Part shown: one piece after another, positions 1 through 7,822 of the stretch
Layout: every line of letters starts with the position of its first letter
How positions within the stretch are numbered: the stretch's first letter is position 1
Program-made: the position numbers and the translations under genes
Origin: Sphingopyxis bauzanensis
Lineage (GTDB): Bacteria > Pseudomonadota > Alphaproteobacteria > Sphingomonadales > Sphingomonadaceae
NCBI RefSeq assembly: GCF_002205675.1
Contig: NZ_NISK01000004.1
Coordinates: 496,001 to 560,000 of the forward strand
Direction: 5' to 3'
DNA: 64,000 nt
Notes under the pieces: generated by a model
Database searches by the model: none
The model's input: only the letters and a program-made list of their open reading frames with translations
What the model was told of the DNA's origin: nothing

Positions 1-27
1 CCCGGCGCTTAAGCTAGCGTTTCCAGG

Positions 28-387
28 TCAATAAATCCCCGGCCCGGCATCGCCCGGGCCGTTTTCTTTGGGCGCGCGCGGCAGCCATTCGTCGCCCCAC
101 GCCTTGATCGCATCATATGTCGGGCGCAGCGCCTGCCCCGCATCGGTCAGCCGATAGGCCGCACGCTTCGCATCGGGCGGCACTCGCTCCATCACCCCGG
201 CATCGACCAGCCAACCGATCCGCGAGGTCAACGCCGCGCGCGATATGTCGAGCCGCGCGACAAAATCCTCGAAGCGGTCAAAGCCCAGAAACGCCTCGCG
301 CAGGATCAGCAAGACCCAGCGGTCACCGAGCAGGCGCGACGCGCGGCCGACGGCGCAGGGCGAGCGAGAGGCGGTATAATCTTTCAC
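28..387 (-). CDS. HxlR family winged-helix transcriptional regulator
   Basis: A 119-aa protein of HxlR type. The N-terminal part has the family pattern with a single early Cys (SRSPCAVGRA), then LLGDRWVLLILREAFLGFDRFEDF and a winged helix (ISRAALTSRIGWLVDAGVMERV; RAAYRLTDAGQAL). Family members are small dimeric DNA-binding proteins, several of which sense electrophiles or oxidants through the N-terminal Cys; whether this one does is inference. It is transcribed divergently from the thioesterase at 465. A GTCT-N7-AGAC dyad lies 3 bp upstream of its start and a second one sits at the thioesterase promoter, so autoregulation plus control of the thioesterase is the simplest reading. The length is normal for the family. 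Confidence 0.9.
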   Translation of the reverse strand: MKDYTASRSPCAVGRASRLLGDRWVLLILREAFLGFDRFEDFVARLDISRAALTSRIGWLVDAGVMERVPPDAKRAAYRLTDAGQALRPTYDAIKAWGDEWLPRAPKENGPGDAGPGIY

Positions 388-389
388 AG

Positions 390-404
390 GTCTGGATTTA
401 AGAC
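390..404. promoter_or_regulatory. Candidate HxlR operator, copy 1 (GTCT-N7-AGAC)
   Basis: The 15-bp dyad GTCTGGATTTAAGAC has the same arms and spacing as the site at 435-449, with centres 45 bp apart. It lies directly upstream of the HxlR start codon and just upstream of the candidate -35 of the thioesterase gene. Assignment to the HxlR protein is inferred from position and symmetry. Confidence 0.5.
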
Positions 405-434
405 TTGACGGCTGCCCGGCGCAAGCAGTATTTA
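405..434 (+). promoter_or_regulatory. Candidate sigma-70 promoter of the thioesterase gene
   Basis: TTGACG at 405-410 and TATTTA at 429-434 are separated by 18 bp and point at the gene starting at 465. The promoter is bracketed by the two GTCT-N7-AGAC dyads, a layout expected for a repressor that blocks both elements. No transcription start is known. Confidence 0.5.
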
Positions 435-450
435 GTCTGCAATGCAGACT
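434..450. promoter_or_regulatory. Candidate HxlR operator, copy 2 (AGTCTGCA-A-TGCAGACT)
   Basis: A perfect 8+1+8 inverted repeat that starts at the last base of the candidate -10 and ends just before the AAAGGA Shine-Dalgarno (about 454-458) of the thioesterase. Its 15-bp core shares GTCT-N7-AGAC with the site at 390-404. A protein bound here would cover the expected transcription start. Confidence 0.55.
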
Positions 451-464
451 TAAAAGGATAGCAC

Positions 465-899
465 ATGCGCGGTCAGACCTTCGCCAGCAACGACGAAGCC
501 GTCGCCTTTATGAAAAGCGTCGCGGTCGATGCGTCGGGCTTCACCGCCTTCCTCGGCGTCGAACCGCTGCGCTGTTTCCAGGGTGAGGCCGAACTGCTAC
601 TCGCGCTGCGCCCCGACATGACCCAACATCACGGCTATGCCCATGGTGCGATTGTCGGGCTGATGGCCGACAACGCCTGCGCCTGGGCCGCCAGCAGCGT
701 AATCGGCGATGTCGTCACCGGAAGTTATACGATCAACTTCCTCGCCCCCGCGATGGGCAGCCATTTGCGATCGCGCGGAACGGTGATTAAGGCGGGCAGG
801 CGGCAGGCGATCGTCCGCGCCGATGTCTGGGCCGAAAGCGAGGGCGAAGAACCGCGCCGTTGCGCGATCGCGCAGGCGACGATCGTCCCTGTTGGCTAA
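465..899 (+). CDS. PaaI-type hotdog-fold thioesterase
   Basis: A 144-aa hotdog-fold protein. The segment QHHGYAHGAIVGLMADNACAWAA matches the PaaI/YdiI signature in which the acyl chain site and catalytic residues sit in an HG-x-G/A-x(4)-D element, followed by YTINFLAPA. The family hydrolyses acyl-CoA thioesters, often aromatic or medium-chain; the substrate here cannot be read. It is preceded by an AAAGGA ribosome site and by a promoter flanked by paired dyads, and diverges from an HxlR regulator, so it is probably an inducible single-gene unit. Length is typical. Confidence 0.85.
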   Translation: MRGQTFASNDEAVAFMKSVAVDASGFTAFLGVEPLRCFQGEAELLLALRPDMTQHHGYAHGAIVGLMADNACAWAASSVIGDVVTGSYTINFLAPAMGSHLRSRGTVIKAGRRQAIVRADVWAESEGEEPRRCAIAQATIVPVG

Positions 900-982
900 C
901 GAAGAGCAGCGACACCGCGGTAAACAGCACCAGCGCCTCGACCATCGCCCGCGACGCATGGCCCGCGGCGCGCCAGTATCCG

Positions 983-1244
983 GTGGCTTGGACGATTGAG
1001 CTCGACGACGGCGCGCGCCGCGCCTTCCGCAAGATTGCTCGCGAACAGGCCGATCGCATCACGAGCTATCTGGAGGAACTCACCACCCTCGATGACCCGC
1101 GACAGCGCGGCAAAGCGCTGACTGGAAGTCAAACGGCTTTGGCGGTATAGGTTGGAAGACTATCGTATCGTCGTGCATATCTACGACGAGCAGCTGGTGG
1201 TTCTCGTTCTCACGCTCACCCATCGCCGCGAAGTCTATCGCTAA
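983..1244 (+). pseudogene. Frameshifted RelE/ParE-type toxin remnant, no antitoxin
   Basis: From a GTG at 983 one frame reads AWTIELDDGARRAFRKIAR and continues to LDDPRQRGKALTGS, the N-terminal two thirds of a RelE-type mRNA interferase. That frame stops at 1148-1150. In the frame one base on, the expected C-terminus follows (LWRYRLEDYRIVVHIY, then [12 protein letters not shown]) and ends at TAA 1242-1244. One extra base around 1126-1131 explains the break, so the gene is inactivated or the base is a sequencing error. No RelB, Phd or ribbon-helix-helix antitoxin is visible upstream, where the thioesterase gene ends only 83 bp away. The stop overlaps the convergent dxs stop. Confidence 0.75.
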
Positions 1245-3169
1245 GCCCGCGCCCCGGCCTCTTCCACACCCGCGCTGTTGTGCCGCAACGCTTTCAGAAC
1301 GCAATCGACGATCTGCGGCGCGTTCAACCCCGCGGCGTCATATTGCAGTTCGGGCTTGTCCTGATCCTGGAACATATCGGGCAGGCGCAAAGTGCGCAGC
1401 TTCAGCCCCGCATCGATCAGCCCCTCGTCGCTCGCGAGGGTCAGCACATGCGCGCCGAGGCCGCCAACGCTGCCTTCCTCGACCGTCACACACACTTCGT
1501 GGCTGGCCAGCGTCTTGCGGATCAACTCCTCGTCGAGCGGCTTGGCAAAGCGCAAATCGATGACGCTCGTCGACAGACCGCGCGCCTCCAGCGTTTCGGC
1601 GGCTTTCAGCGCCTCGGCGAGCCGTGTGCCGAGCGAGAAGATCGCGACGGTCTTGCCGCTGCGCACAACGCGCCCCTTGCCGATCTCCAGCTTCACCGGA
1701 ACCTCGGGTAGCGCCACCCCGGTGCCATTGCCGCGCGGATAGCGGAAAGCGATCGGCCCCGCGTCATATTCGGCGGCGGTATAGGTCATATGGACCAGCT
1801 CGGCCTCGTCGGCCGCCGCCATCACCACCATATTGGGCAGCGTCGCCAAATAAGTAACGTCGAACGACCCCGCATGCGTCGATCCATCGGCGCCGACCAG
1901 CCCGGCGCGGTCGATTGCAAAGCGCACCGGGAGGTTCTGTATCGCCACGTCATGCACGACCTGATCATAGGCTCGCTGGAGGAAGGTCGAATAGATCGCG
2001 CAGAACGGCCGCATCCCCTGCGCCGCCAGCCCCGCGGCAAAAGTCACCGCATGCTGTTCGGCGATGCCGACGTCGAAGCTGCGTGTCGGATGCGCCTTGG
2101 CGAACTTGTCCACGCCCGTCCCCGACGGCATCGCCGCGGTGATCGCGACGATGCGCGGGTCGGTGTCGGCCAGCTTCGCCAGCGTCTCGCCGAACACATT
2201 CTGATACGCCGGCGGTCCCGGCGGCGCTTTCGCCTGTTCGCCCGTGATGACATCGAATTTCTGCACGCCATGATATTTGTCGGCGGCGGCCTCGGCGGGG
2301 GCATAGCCCTTGCCTTTCATCGTCACAGCATGGATCAGCACCGGGCCATGGTCGCTGTCGCGGACATTTTCCAGGATCGGGATCAGATGGTCGAGGTTAT
2401 GCCCGTCGATCGGCCCGACATAATAAAAGCCGAGCTCCTCGAACAGCGTCCCGCCCATTGCCATGCCGCGCGCGAACTCGTCGGTCTTTTTCGCCGCCTT
2501 GTGCAGCGGCTCGGGCAATTTGCGCGCAAAGCGCCGAGCAATTTCGCGCAGCTCAATGAACGGCCGCGACGACACCAGCTTGGCGAGATACGCCGACAAT
2601 CCGCCGACCGGCGGCGCGATCGACATGTCATTGTCGTTCAGGATAACGATCAGCCGATTGCCCGCCTGCTTCGCATTGTTCATCGCCTCATAGGCCATGC
2701 CCGCCGACATCGAGCCGTCGCCGATCACGGCGATCGCGCGGCCGGGCTGGTCCTTCAGCTTGTTGGCGATCGCAAAGCCCAGTGCGGCGCTGATCGAGGT
2801 GGAGCTGTGCGCAGCACCGAACGGGTCGTACTCGCTCTCACTGCGCTTGGTGAAGCCCGACAGGCCGCCGCCGGTACGCAGGGTGCGGATGCGGTCGCGG
2901 CGCCCAGTGATGATCTTGTGCGGATAGCATTGGTGCCCGACGTCCCACACGATCTTGTCGCGCGGGGTGTCGAACACATAGTGGAGCGCGGTGGTCAGTT
3001 CGACGACCCCGAGCCCGCTGCCCAGATGCCCGCCGGTCGTCCCGACCGCCGAAATCATCTCGGCGCGCAGCTCGTCGGCGAACTGGCGGAGGTCTTCGGG
3101 CTTCAGCTTGCGGAGGTCGGCGGGGACATCCACCGTGTCGAGCAGCGGCGTTGACGGTCGATCGGTCAT
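1241..3169 (-). CDS. dxs: 1-deoxy-D-xylulose-5-phosphate synthase
   Basis: A 642-aa thiamine-diphosphate enzyme that condenses pyruvate and glyceraldehyde 3-phosphate, the first step of the MEP isoprenoid pathway. Visible features are the N-terminal [20 protein letters not shown] segment, the ThDP motif beginning [17 protein letters not shown] and ending with NDNDMSI, the transketolase-type pyrimidine domain with [17 protein letters not shown], and the C-terminal domain ending near [17 protein letters not shown]. Length matches the family. In this window it stands alone, without the ispA and xseB genes that often accompany it; xseA is 48 kb away. A REP-like hairpin and a small membrane-protein gene lie upstream. 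Confidence 0.97.
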   Translation of the reverse strand: MTDRPSTPLLDTVDVPADLRKLKPEDLRQFADELRAEMISAVGTTGGHLGSGLGVVELTTALHYVFDTPRDKIVWDVGHQCYPHKIITGRRDRIRTLRTGGGLSGFTKRSESEYDPFGAAHSSTSISAALGFAIANKLKDQPGRAIAVIGDGSMSAGMAYEAMNNAKQAGNRLIVILNDNDMSIAPPVGGLSAYLAKLVSSRPFIELREIARRFARKLPEPLHKAAKKTDEFARGMAMGGTLFEELGFYYVGPIDGHNLDHLIPILENVRDSDHGPVLIHAVTMKGKGYAPAEAAADKYHGVQKFDVITGEQAKAPPGPPAYQNVFGETLAKLADTDPRIVAITAAMPSGTGVDKFAKAHPTRSFDVGIAEQHAVTFAAGLAAQGMRPFCAIYSTFLQRAYDQVVHDVAIQNLPVRFAIDRAGLVGADGSTHAGSFDVTYLATLPNMVVMAAADEAELVHMTYTAAEYDAGPIAFRYPRGNGTGVALPEVPVKLEIGKGRVVRSGKTVAIFSLGTRLAEALKAAETLEARGLSTSVIDLRFAKPLDEELIRKTLASHEVCVTVEEGSVGGLGAHVLTLASDEGLIDAGLKLRTLRLPDMFQDQDKPELQYDAAGLNAPQIVDCVLKALRHNSAGVEEAGARA

Positions 3170-3222
3170 CGCACGGTCATAATGGTAACCCGCGATACTG
3201 TCGAATGAAAAGCCAATCTTAT

Positions 3223-3244
3223 CCCTTCCCGCAAGCGGGAGGGG
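3223..3244. repeat. REP-like short palindrome
   Basis: CCCTTCCCGC-AA-GCGGGAGGGG forms a 10-bp stem with one G-U pair and a two-base loop. It starts 3 bp beyond the stop of the minus-strand gene at 3247 and lacks a U-tract on that strand, so it is either a weak terminator or a member of a dispersed palindrome family. Which of the two cannot be told from one copy. Confidence 0.5.
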
Positions 3245-3246
3245 AG

Positions 3247-3471
3247 CTAGTCATCCTCCTCGTCGCGTTTTGCCGCGTCCACCTGCGCGTAAAGCCCGCG
3301 CACCATCAGGTCGGTGAACACCAGCATCACCCCGACCATCCCGACCAGCAGCGCGGCCGCGGCGACCGGAAACGGCCCGATGCTGTCGATCGCCCCGCGC
3401 CGCAGCGCCAAGGCGAGCGCCGCTGCGGTCGCCATCAGCGCGTAACCGATCAGGCGCGGCGTGCGGTTCAT
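3247..3471 (-). CDS. Small two-helix membrane protein, unknown function
   Basis: A 74-aa protein beginning [25 protein letters not shown], with two hydrophobic helices (about residues 8-24 and 34-54) and an acidic C-terminus ([10 protein letters not shown]). I chose the internal ATG at 3471 because translation from further upstream adds a stretch with no hydrophobic or conserved character. No domain is recognised. It is in the same direction as dxs but 77 bp away with a hairpin between them. Confidence 0.6.
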   Translation of the reverse strand: MNRTPRLIGYALMATAAALALALRRGAIDSIGPFPVAAAALLVGMVGVMLVFTDLMVRGLYAQVDAAKRDEEDD

Positions 3472-3674
3472 GCCTGTGACAGCATGGGTTGGACAAACAG
3501 GATAGCGCTTCGCCGGGAACCAATGGCGAAGCGGCGCGATAGGGAAGCGGCAAGGCAGCGGTGATGCATGAAAAGCACGATGCGGCCAAAACCATCTTTG
3601 GGCAAGGCGAAGCCTTTGCAATGCCCGGACCATCGCTTAAACCTCGGCAAGAGGGGCAAAATTATAGGACGAAC

Positions 3675-4700
3675 ATGCCCACGTTAACCCCGCTTTTCCG
3701 CCCTGTTCGTCCGAAGTGTTCGTTTTCGCTTCTCGCCGCGCTGGCCTTCATCGGCTTCGCTGCAGCACCAGCGGCGGCCAAAGAGGCGGCGGTCCCCGCT
3801 GCTCCGGTCGCGAACGGCTTTGAAGAGCTGGCCCCCGGCGCCGAACAGCCCGCGCAATATATGCAGGACGTCAGCGACATCGACGACGACATCCTGCTCC
3901 CCGCGGCGCGCGACGACGATGACGATCCCGACCGCAAATGGTCGCGCAACTATATCTCGGTCGCCGCCGGCGTGCTCAGCACCCCCAGCTACAACGGCTC
4001 CGACGAGCGCCGCCTCCTGCCCGCTTTCTATGTGCGCGGCCGCTACGACGGCTATTCCTTCTCGACCCGCGGCACCAATTTTCAGGTCGACCTGATCCGC
4101 CATCGCCGCGGCCAGACGACCGACTATAAGTTCGGCCCGATCATCAACCTGCGCGGCGACCGCACCAGCGGCATCAAGGATCCGCAGGTCGAGGCGCTCG
4201 GCGAAAAGAAGCTCGCGGTCGAAGTCGGCTTTTTCACCGGGGTCACCCACACCGGGGTCATCACCAGCGATTACGACCAGATCGGCTTTCGCTTTGTCGC
4301 GCTGAAAGACGTGTCGGGACGCCACGGCAGCTGGGCCGCATCGCCGACGATCGATTATGGCACCCCGCTGTCGAAACGCGCCTATCTGGGCGTATCGGCG
4401 TCGGTGAATTTTTACGGCAAGGGTTTCGGCCGTTATTATTACGACATTGATGCGCTGGGCAGCGCCGCGAGTGGCCTGCCCGTCTATACCGGCGCCGGGC
4501 GCAAGGCGACCGCGGGCAAATATACGCTCGGGCTGGCGGGCGCCTATGCGCTGTCGGGCGACCTGCGCAAGGGCTTCGTGCTGATCGGCGGCGCCCAATA
4601 TGCCCGCATGGGGTCGCGCTACGCCGATTCGCCGATCATCAAGGACGTCGGCAGCGCGAACCAATGGCTGCTGGGTGGCGGGCTGGCGTATCAGTTCTAA
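3675..4700 (+). CDS. MipA/OmpV family outer-membrane protein
   Basis: A 341-aa exported protein. The chosen ATG at 3675 is followed by a Sec signal peptide (hydrophobic core FSLLAALAFIGFAAAP, cleavage near AAA-KEA). The mature part has an acidic linker (DDDDDPDRKWSRN) and then the MipA/OmpV pattern (NYISVAAGVLSTPSYNGSDERRLLP, ending GGGLAYQF with a terminal Phe typical of outer-membrane barrels). Members are scaffolding or stress-related barrels. It diverges from the small membrane protein and is followed by a long palindromic repeat, which may act as its terminator. Confidence 0.85.
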   Translation: MPTLTPLFRPVRPKCSFSLLAALAFIGFAAAPAAAKEAAVPAAPVANGFEELAPGAEQPAQYMQDVSDIDDDILLPAARDDDDDPDRKWSRNYISVAAGVLSTPSYNGSDERRLLPAFYVRGRYDGYSFSTRGTNFQVDLIRHRRGQTTDYKFGPIINLRGDRTSGIKDPQVEALGEKKLAVEVGFFTGVTHTGVITSDYDQIGFRFVALKDVSGRHGSWAASPTIDYGTPLSKRAYLGVSASVNFYGKGFGRYYYDIDALGSAASGLPVYTGAGRKATAGKYTLGLAGAYALSGDLRKGFVLIGGAQYARMGSRYADSPIIKDVGSANQWLLGGGLAYQF

Positions 4701-4720
4701 GCGGTTGCGCTGCGAGCGTT

Positions 4721-4837
4721 GATCCTCCCTGTGGCGAAGCCATGGGGAGGGGTGGAGGGGCCGCGACGTCGGCGCCAACGCCCCTCCGTCAGCGCTTCGC
4801 GCTGCCACCTCCCCATGGCTTCGCCACGGAGAGGATT
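4721..4837. repeat. Long palindromic dispersed repeat, copy 1
   Basis: Outer arms GTGGCGAAGCCATGGGGAGG (4731-4750) and its exact complement (4808-4827) enclose a second stem, GGAGGGG (4754-4760) with CCCCTCC (4781-4787). The whole unit is about 117 bp. Its reverse complement matches the element at 27703-27836, sharing GGGGAGGTGGCAGCGCGAAG, GCGGCCCC and GGCTTCGCCACAGGGAGGAT. It lies between a MipA gene (+) and a LysR gene (-), a convergent gap, which suits a bidirectional terminator or MITE/REP-type element. No coding potential is seen. Confidence 0.75.
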
Positions 4838-4866
4838 GTTTACTTGCTGCGCTGGATCTGACGGGA

Positions 4867-5757
4867 TCATCCCAGCCCCGCCACCCGCGCGCGCCCCTTC
4901 ATCGCCTCGACAAACGACCGCACCGCGGGCAACCCGGCGCGCGACGACTCGAACAGCAGGTGGACCGGGAACGCGGGCGGCTTTTCCCCTGACAGCAACG
5001 CGATCAACCGCCCCGCCGCCAGCGCATCGGCGAGCTGGTAGCTCAGCAGATTGGCGATCCCCAGCCCCGCCTCCGCTGCCGCCAGCGCCCCGTCAACCGT
5101 GTTGAGCACCAGCCGCGGCCGCGGGTCGAGTCGCCACCGGGCGCTCGCCAGCTGCCACTCGCCCGCCGCGCGCGGCCCCATCGTTCCGATCAGGTCGTGC
5201 CCCGCCAGCTCGGCGATCGTCTGCGGCGCCCCGCGGCGCGCCAGATAGGCCGGGCTGGCGACGAGCATCTGGCGCACCCAGCCGATCCGCACCGCCTTCA
5301 GCCCCGAATCGGCGAGCGCGCCGATCCGCACCGCGACGTCGATACCCTCTTCGACGATCCGCACATTGCGGTCGATCAGCATCATCCGCACCATCAGCTC
5401 GCGATGCTCGGCCATCAGCGCGCCGACGACGGGCAGCACATGCAATCGCCCGAACATCACCGGGGCAGTCACATACAGCTGCCCCCGCGGCTCCGCCGCT
5501 GCGCCGCGGAGCTCGCGCTCGGCCCCGGCGAGGTCGGCCAGGATGCGCCGCGCCTGCTCGAGAAACGCCGCCCCCGCATCGGTCAGCGCCACCGCGCGCG
5601 TCGAACGATGGAACAGCACCGTCCCGAGCCGCGCCTCGAGCGCCGCGATCCCGCGCGTCACCGCGGGCGGCGAGCTGCCCAGCTTACGCGCCGCCGCAGC
5701 GAACCCACCTTCGCTCGCCACCGCGACGAACATTTCCAGGGTCAGCAACCGGTCCAT
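4867..5757 (-). CDS. LysR family transcriptional regulator
   Basis: A 296-aa LTTR. The N-terminal winged helix-turn-helix is clear (LTLEMFVAVASEGGFAAAARKL then PAVTRGIAALEARLGTVLFHRSTR). It is followed by a substrate-binding domain of the CrgA-like subgroup (PRGQLYVTAPVMFGRLHVLPV; NVRIVEEGIDVAVRIG). It is divergent from the PNPOx/GST/4-OT/DMT operon. The dyad TTCC-N7-GGAA at 5764-5778 starts 7 bp upstream of its start codon and satisfies the T-N11-A rule for LTTR boxes. Control of the divergent operon is inferred. Confidence 0.92.
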   Translation of the reverse strand: MDRLLTLEMFVAVASEGGFAAAARKLGSSPPAVTRGIAALEARLGTVLFHRSTRAVALTDAGAAFLEQARRILADLAGAERELRGAAAEPRGQLYVTAPVMFGRLHVLPVVGALMAEHRELMVRMMLIDRNVRIVEEGIDVAVRIGALADSGLKAVRIGWVRQMLVASPAYLARRGAPQTIAELAGHDLIGTMGPRAAGEWQLASARWRLDPRPRLVLNTVDGALAAAEAGLGIANLLSYQLADALAAGRLIALLSGEKPPAFPVHLLFESSRAGLPAVRSFVEAMKGRARVAGLG

Positions 5758-5763
5758 TGATTA

Positions 5764-5778
5764 TTCCACTTATAGGAA
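5764..5778. promoter_or_regulatory. Candidate LysR-type (T-N11-A) box
   Basis: TTCCACTTATAGGAA is a dyad TTCC-N7-GGAA containing T-N11-A at 5765/5777. It lies between the LysR start (5757) and the divergent operon start (5900), the usual place for the autoregulatory recognition site. Confidence 0.5.
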
Positions 5779-5899
5779 CAGAGTTGTTCAATCTTCGCTT
5801 GTTATCACATTCAGCACAACGATCTAAATGCGGTCTGGCGAACGGAGGTATGTCCCCCCTCTCGGCCTTCGTTCGCTCCCTTTGCAAAGGATCGGCATC

Positions 5900-6526
5900 A
5901 TGGCGCGCAACTACCGTCACACCCTGTTCAACGACGCGGTCAAGGTCCTGCAGGAACGTCACGGCTCGCGCGCCGCCTATCTCAAGATGGACGCGGGCGC
6001 CGATGGCACCCCCGACACGCTCACCGCCAAGGAACTGGGCTACATCGCACTGCGCGACAGCTTTTACATGGCCAGCGTCAACGCCGACGGCTGGCCCTAT
6101 ATGCAGCATCGCGGCGGCCCCGCGGGCTTCCTGCGTCATATCGAGGGCAACCGCATCGGTTTCGCCGACTATCGCGGCAACAAACAATATATCAGCACAG
6201 CGAACCTTGCCGGTAACGACCGCGTCTCGCTGTTCCTGATGGATTATCCGAACAAGGACCGTTTGAAGCTCGTTGGCCACGCGCACAGCATCGAACTCGC
6301 CGATGATCCCGCGCTCGTGACGTCGCTGATGCCCGAGGGTTATCGCGCCGTCCCCGAACGCGCCTTCCTGATCGACGTGATCGGCTGGGAGTGGAATTGC
6401 TCGCAGCACATCACCCCGCGCTTTACCGAGGCCGAAATTTCCGCCGCGATCCAGCCGATAGCTGCCGAACTCAACCAATTGCGCGCCGAAAACGCCGCGC
6501 TTCGTACCCAGCTTTCCGGAGAATGA
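5900..6526 (+). CDS. Pyridoxamine 5'-phosphate oxidase-family flavin-binding protein
   Basis: A 208-aa protein from the ATG at 5900 (AAAGG 9 bp upstream). The split-barrel fold is indicated by GYIALRDSFYMASVNADGWPYMQHRGGP, RIGFADYRGNKQYISTANL and RVSLFLMDYP, a subgroup of the PNPOx superfamily annotated as flavin-nucleotide-binding. The C-terminus ends in a short predicted coiled coil (EISAAIQPIAAELNQLRAENAALRTQ). It is the first gene of a four-gene operon with a GST, a tautomerase and a DMT transporter, which suggests detoxification or redox handling of a small electrophile. Substrate unknown. Confidence 0.85.
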   Translation: MARNYRHTLFNDAVKVLQERHGSRAAYLKMDAGADGTPDTLTAKELGYIALRDSFYMASVNADGWPYMQHRGGPAGFLRHIEGNRIGFADYRGNKQYISTANLAGNDRVSLFLMDYPNKDRLKLVGHAHSIELADDPALVTSLMPEGYRAVPERAFLIDVIGWEWNCSQHITPRFTEAEISAAIQPIAAELNQLRAENAALRTQLSGE

Positions 6527-6528
6527 CG

Positions 6529-7137
6529 ATGATCCAGCTTTATGGCAGCCCGCGGTCGGGTAATACCCACAAGGTCCGCATGGCGCTCGCCTTCCTCGAC
6601 CTGCCGTGGGACGAGCAGCTGACCGACGCCGCCGCGCGCCAGTCCGACGCTTTCGCCGCGATCACCCCGATGCGCCAGATCCCCGTCTATGTCGAAGCCG
6701 ACCGCAAGCTGCGCGACAGCCAGGCGATCCTGACCTATCTCGCGGCGCGCCACCGCCCCGGCGACTGGGACGGCCATAGGCCCGAGGAACGCAGCGAAAT
6801 CGCGCTCTGGCTGTCGCATGCCGCCAACGAAATCGCGAACGGCCCGGCTATGCTGCGCCTCGCGCGCCAGTTCGGCGCGGTTATCGCCGAGGCGCAGGCG
6901 CAGGCAGTCACCGCGCGCATCCTGCCGGTGATCAACGCTCACCTGTCCGACCACCGCTGGCTCGTCGGCGACCGGCTGACCATCGCCGACCTCGCCGCCA
7001 GCCCCTATCTGGCGCTGGCGGGCGAGGCCGACATCGATCTTGCCCGCTGGCCGGCAATCGGCGAATGGACAGACCGAATCGCCGCGCTGCCGAGATTTCC
7101 CGCGATGCCGGGCTGGCCCGCGCAAACCGCCAGCTAA
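6529..7137 (+). CDS. Glutathione S-transferase family protein
   Basis: A 202-aa GST. The thioredoxin-like N-terminal domain contains YGSPRSGNTHKVRMALAFL and the glutathione-binding MRQIPVYVE...LRDSQAILTYLA (cis-Pro and Glu/Asp-Ser). The all-helical C-terminal domain carries RWLVGDRLTIADLAASPYL. I chose the ATG at 6529 because GGAG at 6518-6521 is 7 bp upstream; the ATG at 6523 would leave only 1 bp. The start lies 2 bp after the stop of the PNPOx-family gene, so translation is probably coupled. It likely conjugates or reduces the same class of substrate handled by its neighbours. Confidence 0.9.
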   Translation: MIQLYGSPRSGNTHKVRMALAFLDLPWDEQLTDAAARQSDAFAAITPMRQIPVYVEADRKLRDSQAILTYLAARHRPGDWDGHRPEERSEIALWLSHAANEIANGPAMLRLARQFGAVIAEAQAQAVTARILPVINAHLSDHRWLVGDRLTIADLAASPYLALAGEADIDLARWPAIGEWTDRIAALPRFPAMPGWPAQTAS

Positions 7138-7148
7138 GGAGCCCACCA

Positions 7149-7370
7149 TTGCCCTATGTGAACATCAAGATTACCCGCGAAGGCGCGACGCCCGAACAAA
7201 AGGCCGAGCTGATCGGCGGCGTCACCGAATTGCTCCAGCGCATCTTGGGCAAGAACCCCGCGACAACCGTCGTGACCATCGACGAGGTCGATCTCGACAA
7301 TTGGGGCATCGGCGGGCTGCCGGTCGCCGAATTTCGCGCCGCGCAGGCTGCAAAAGCGCCGCCGCAATGA
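7149..7370 (+). CDS. 4-oxalocrotonate tautomerase-family protein (TTG start)
   Basis: A 73-aa protein that must start at TTG 7149, because the next codon is Pro, giving the mature N-terminus PYVNIKITREG. In this family the N-terminal Pro is the catalytic base once the initiator Met is removed. The AGGAG at 7137-7141 is well placed. The conserved VTIDEVDLDNWGIGG segment follows. Upstream ATG options in the same frame would bury the Pro and destroy catalysis. It overlaps the next gene by ATGA. Members isomerise enols or dehalogenate small acids; the substrate is not known. Confidence 0.88.
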   Translation: MPYVNIKITREGATPEQKAELIGGVTELLQRILGKNPATTVVTIDEVDLDNWGIGGLPVAEFRAAQAAKAPPQ

Positions 7371-7822
7371 CCGCGAACAACGCCCCGACCTTTGCGATCA
7401 TCATGCTGCTGACCGGCATAGGCATCCCGATCCTCGCCGCGCTCAACGGCGGGCTTGGCGGGCGGCTTGGCAGCCCGATGGCGGCGTCGATGATCCTGTT
7501 CGGCCTCGCCTTTCTGATCGCCACCACCGGCGCGCTCGTCACCGGGTCGGTCGGCCAGATCCGCTTCACCAGCGACATCCCGTTTCACTTCTACTTCGGC
7601 GGGCTGTTCGTTGCTTTCTATGTGATCGCGGTGACCTTCATCGCGCCCAAATTCGGGGTCGGCAACGCGATCTTTTTCGTCCTCGTCGGCCAGCTGGTCA
7701 GCGCCGCCGTAATCGACCATTTCGCGCTGTTCGGATCGATGCCTTTTCCGGTCGACGCGAAGCGCCTCGCCGGCATCGCGCTGATGGTCGCGGGGGTGTA
7801 TCTGGCGCGCCGGACGGGCTAG
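7367..7822 (+). CDS. DMT-superfamily membrane protein, YdcZ type
   Basis: A 151-aa integral membrane protein with five hydrophobic segments. The first (ILAALNGGLGGRLGSPMAASMILFG) matches the YdcZ/DUF606 half-size drug/metabolite transporter pattern, which begins with an Ala/Asn-Gly-rich element. The start ATG overlaps the tautomerase stop (ATGA), so it is co-translated with the upstream operon. A role in export of a product of the operon is inference. Its stop overlaps the convergent DUF6265 gene by 4 bp. Confidence 0.8.
   Translation: MTANNAPTFAIIMLLTGIGIPILAALNGGLGGRLGSPMAASMILFGLAFLIATTGALVTGSVGQIRFTSDIPFHFYFGGLFVAFYVIAVTFIAPKFGVGNAIFFVLVGQLVSAAVIDHFALFGSMPFPVDAKRLAGIALMVAGVYLARRTG

Noticed and set aside
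900..982. Antitoxin for the RelE remnant
   Set aside because: Only 83 bp to the previous stop and no ribbon-helix-helix or Phd pattern in any frame.
896..1062. Hydrophobic minus-strand frame around MVEALVLFTAVSLLFVSQQ
   Set aside because: It resembles a MAPEG-like helix in outline, but there is no start context and it lies over the RelE remnant and the thioesterase 3' end on the other strand. A shadow or a chance helix is the simpler reading.
1790..3154. 454-aa open frame antisense to dxs
   Set aside because: High-GC shadow with Arg/His-rich composition and no motif; dxs on the other strand has full family motifs.
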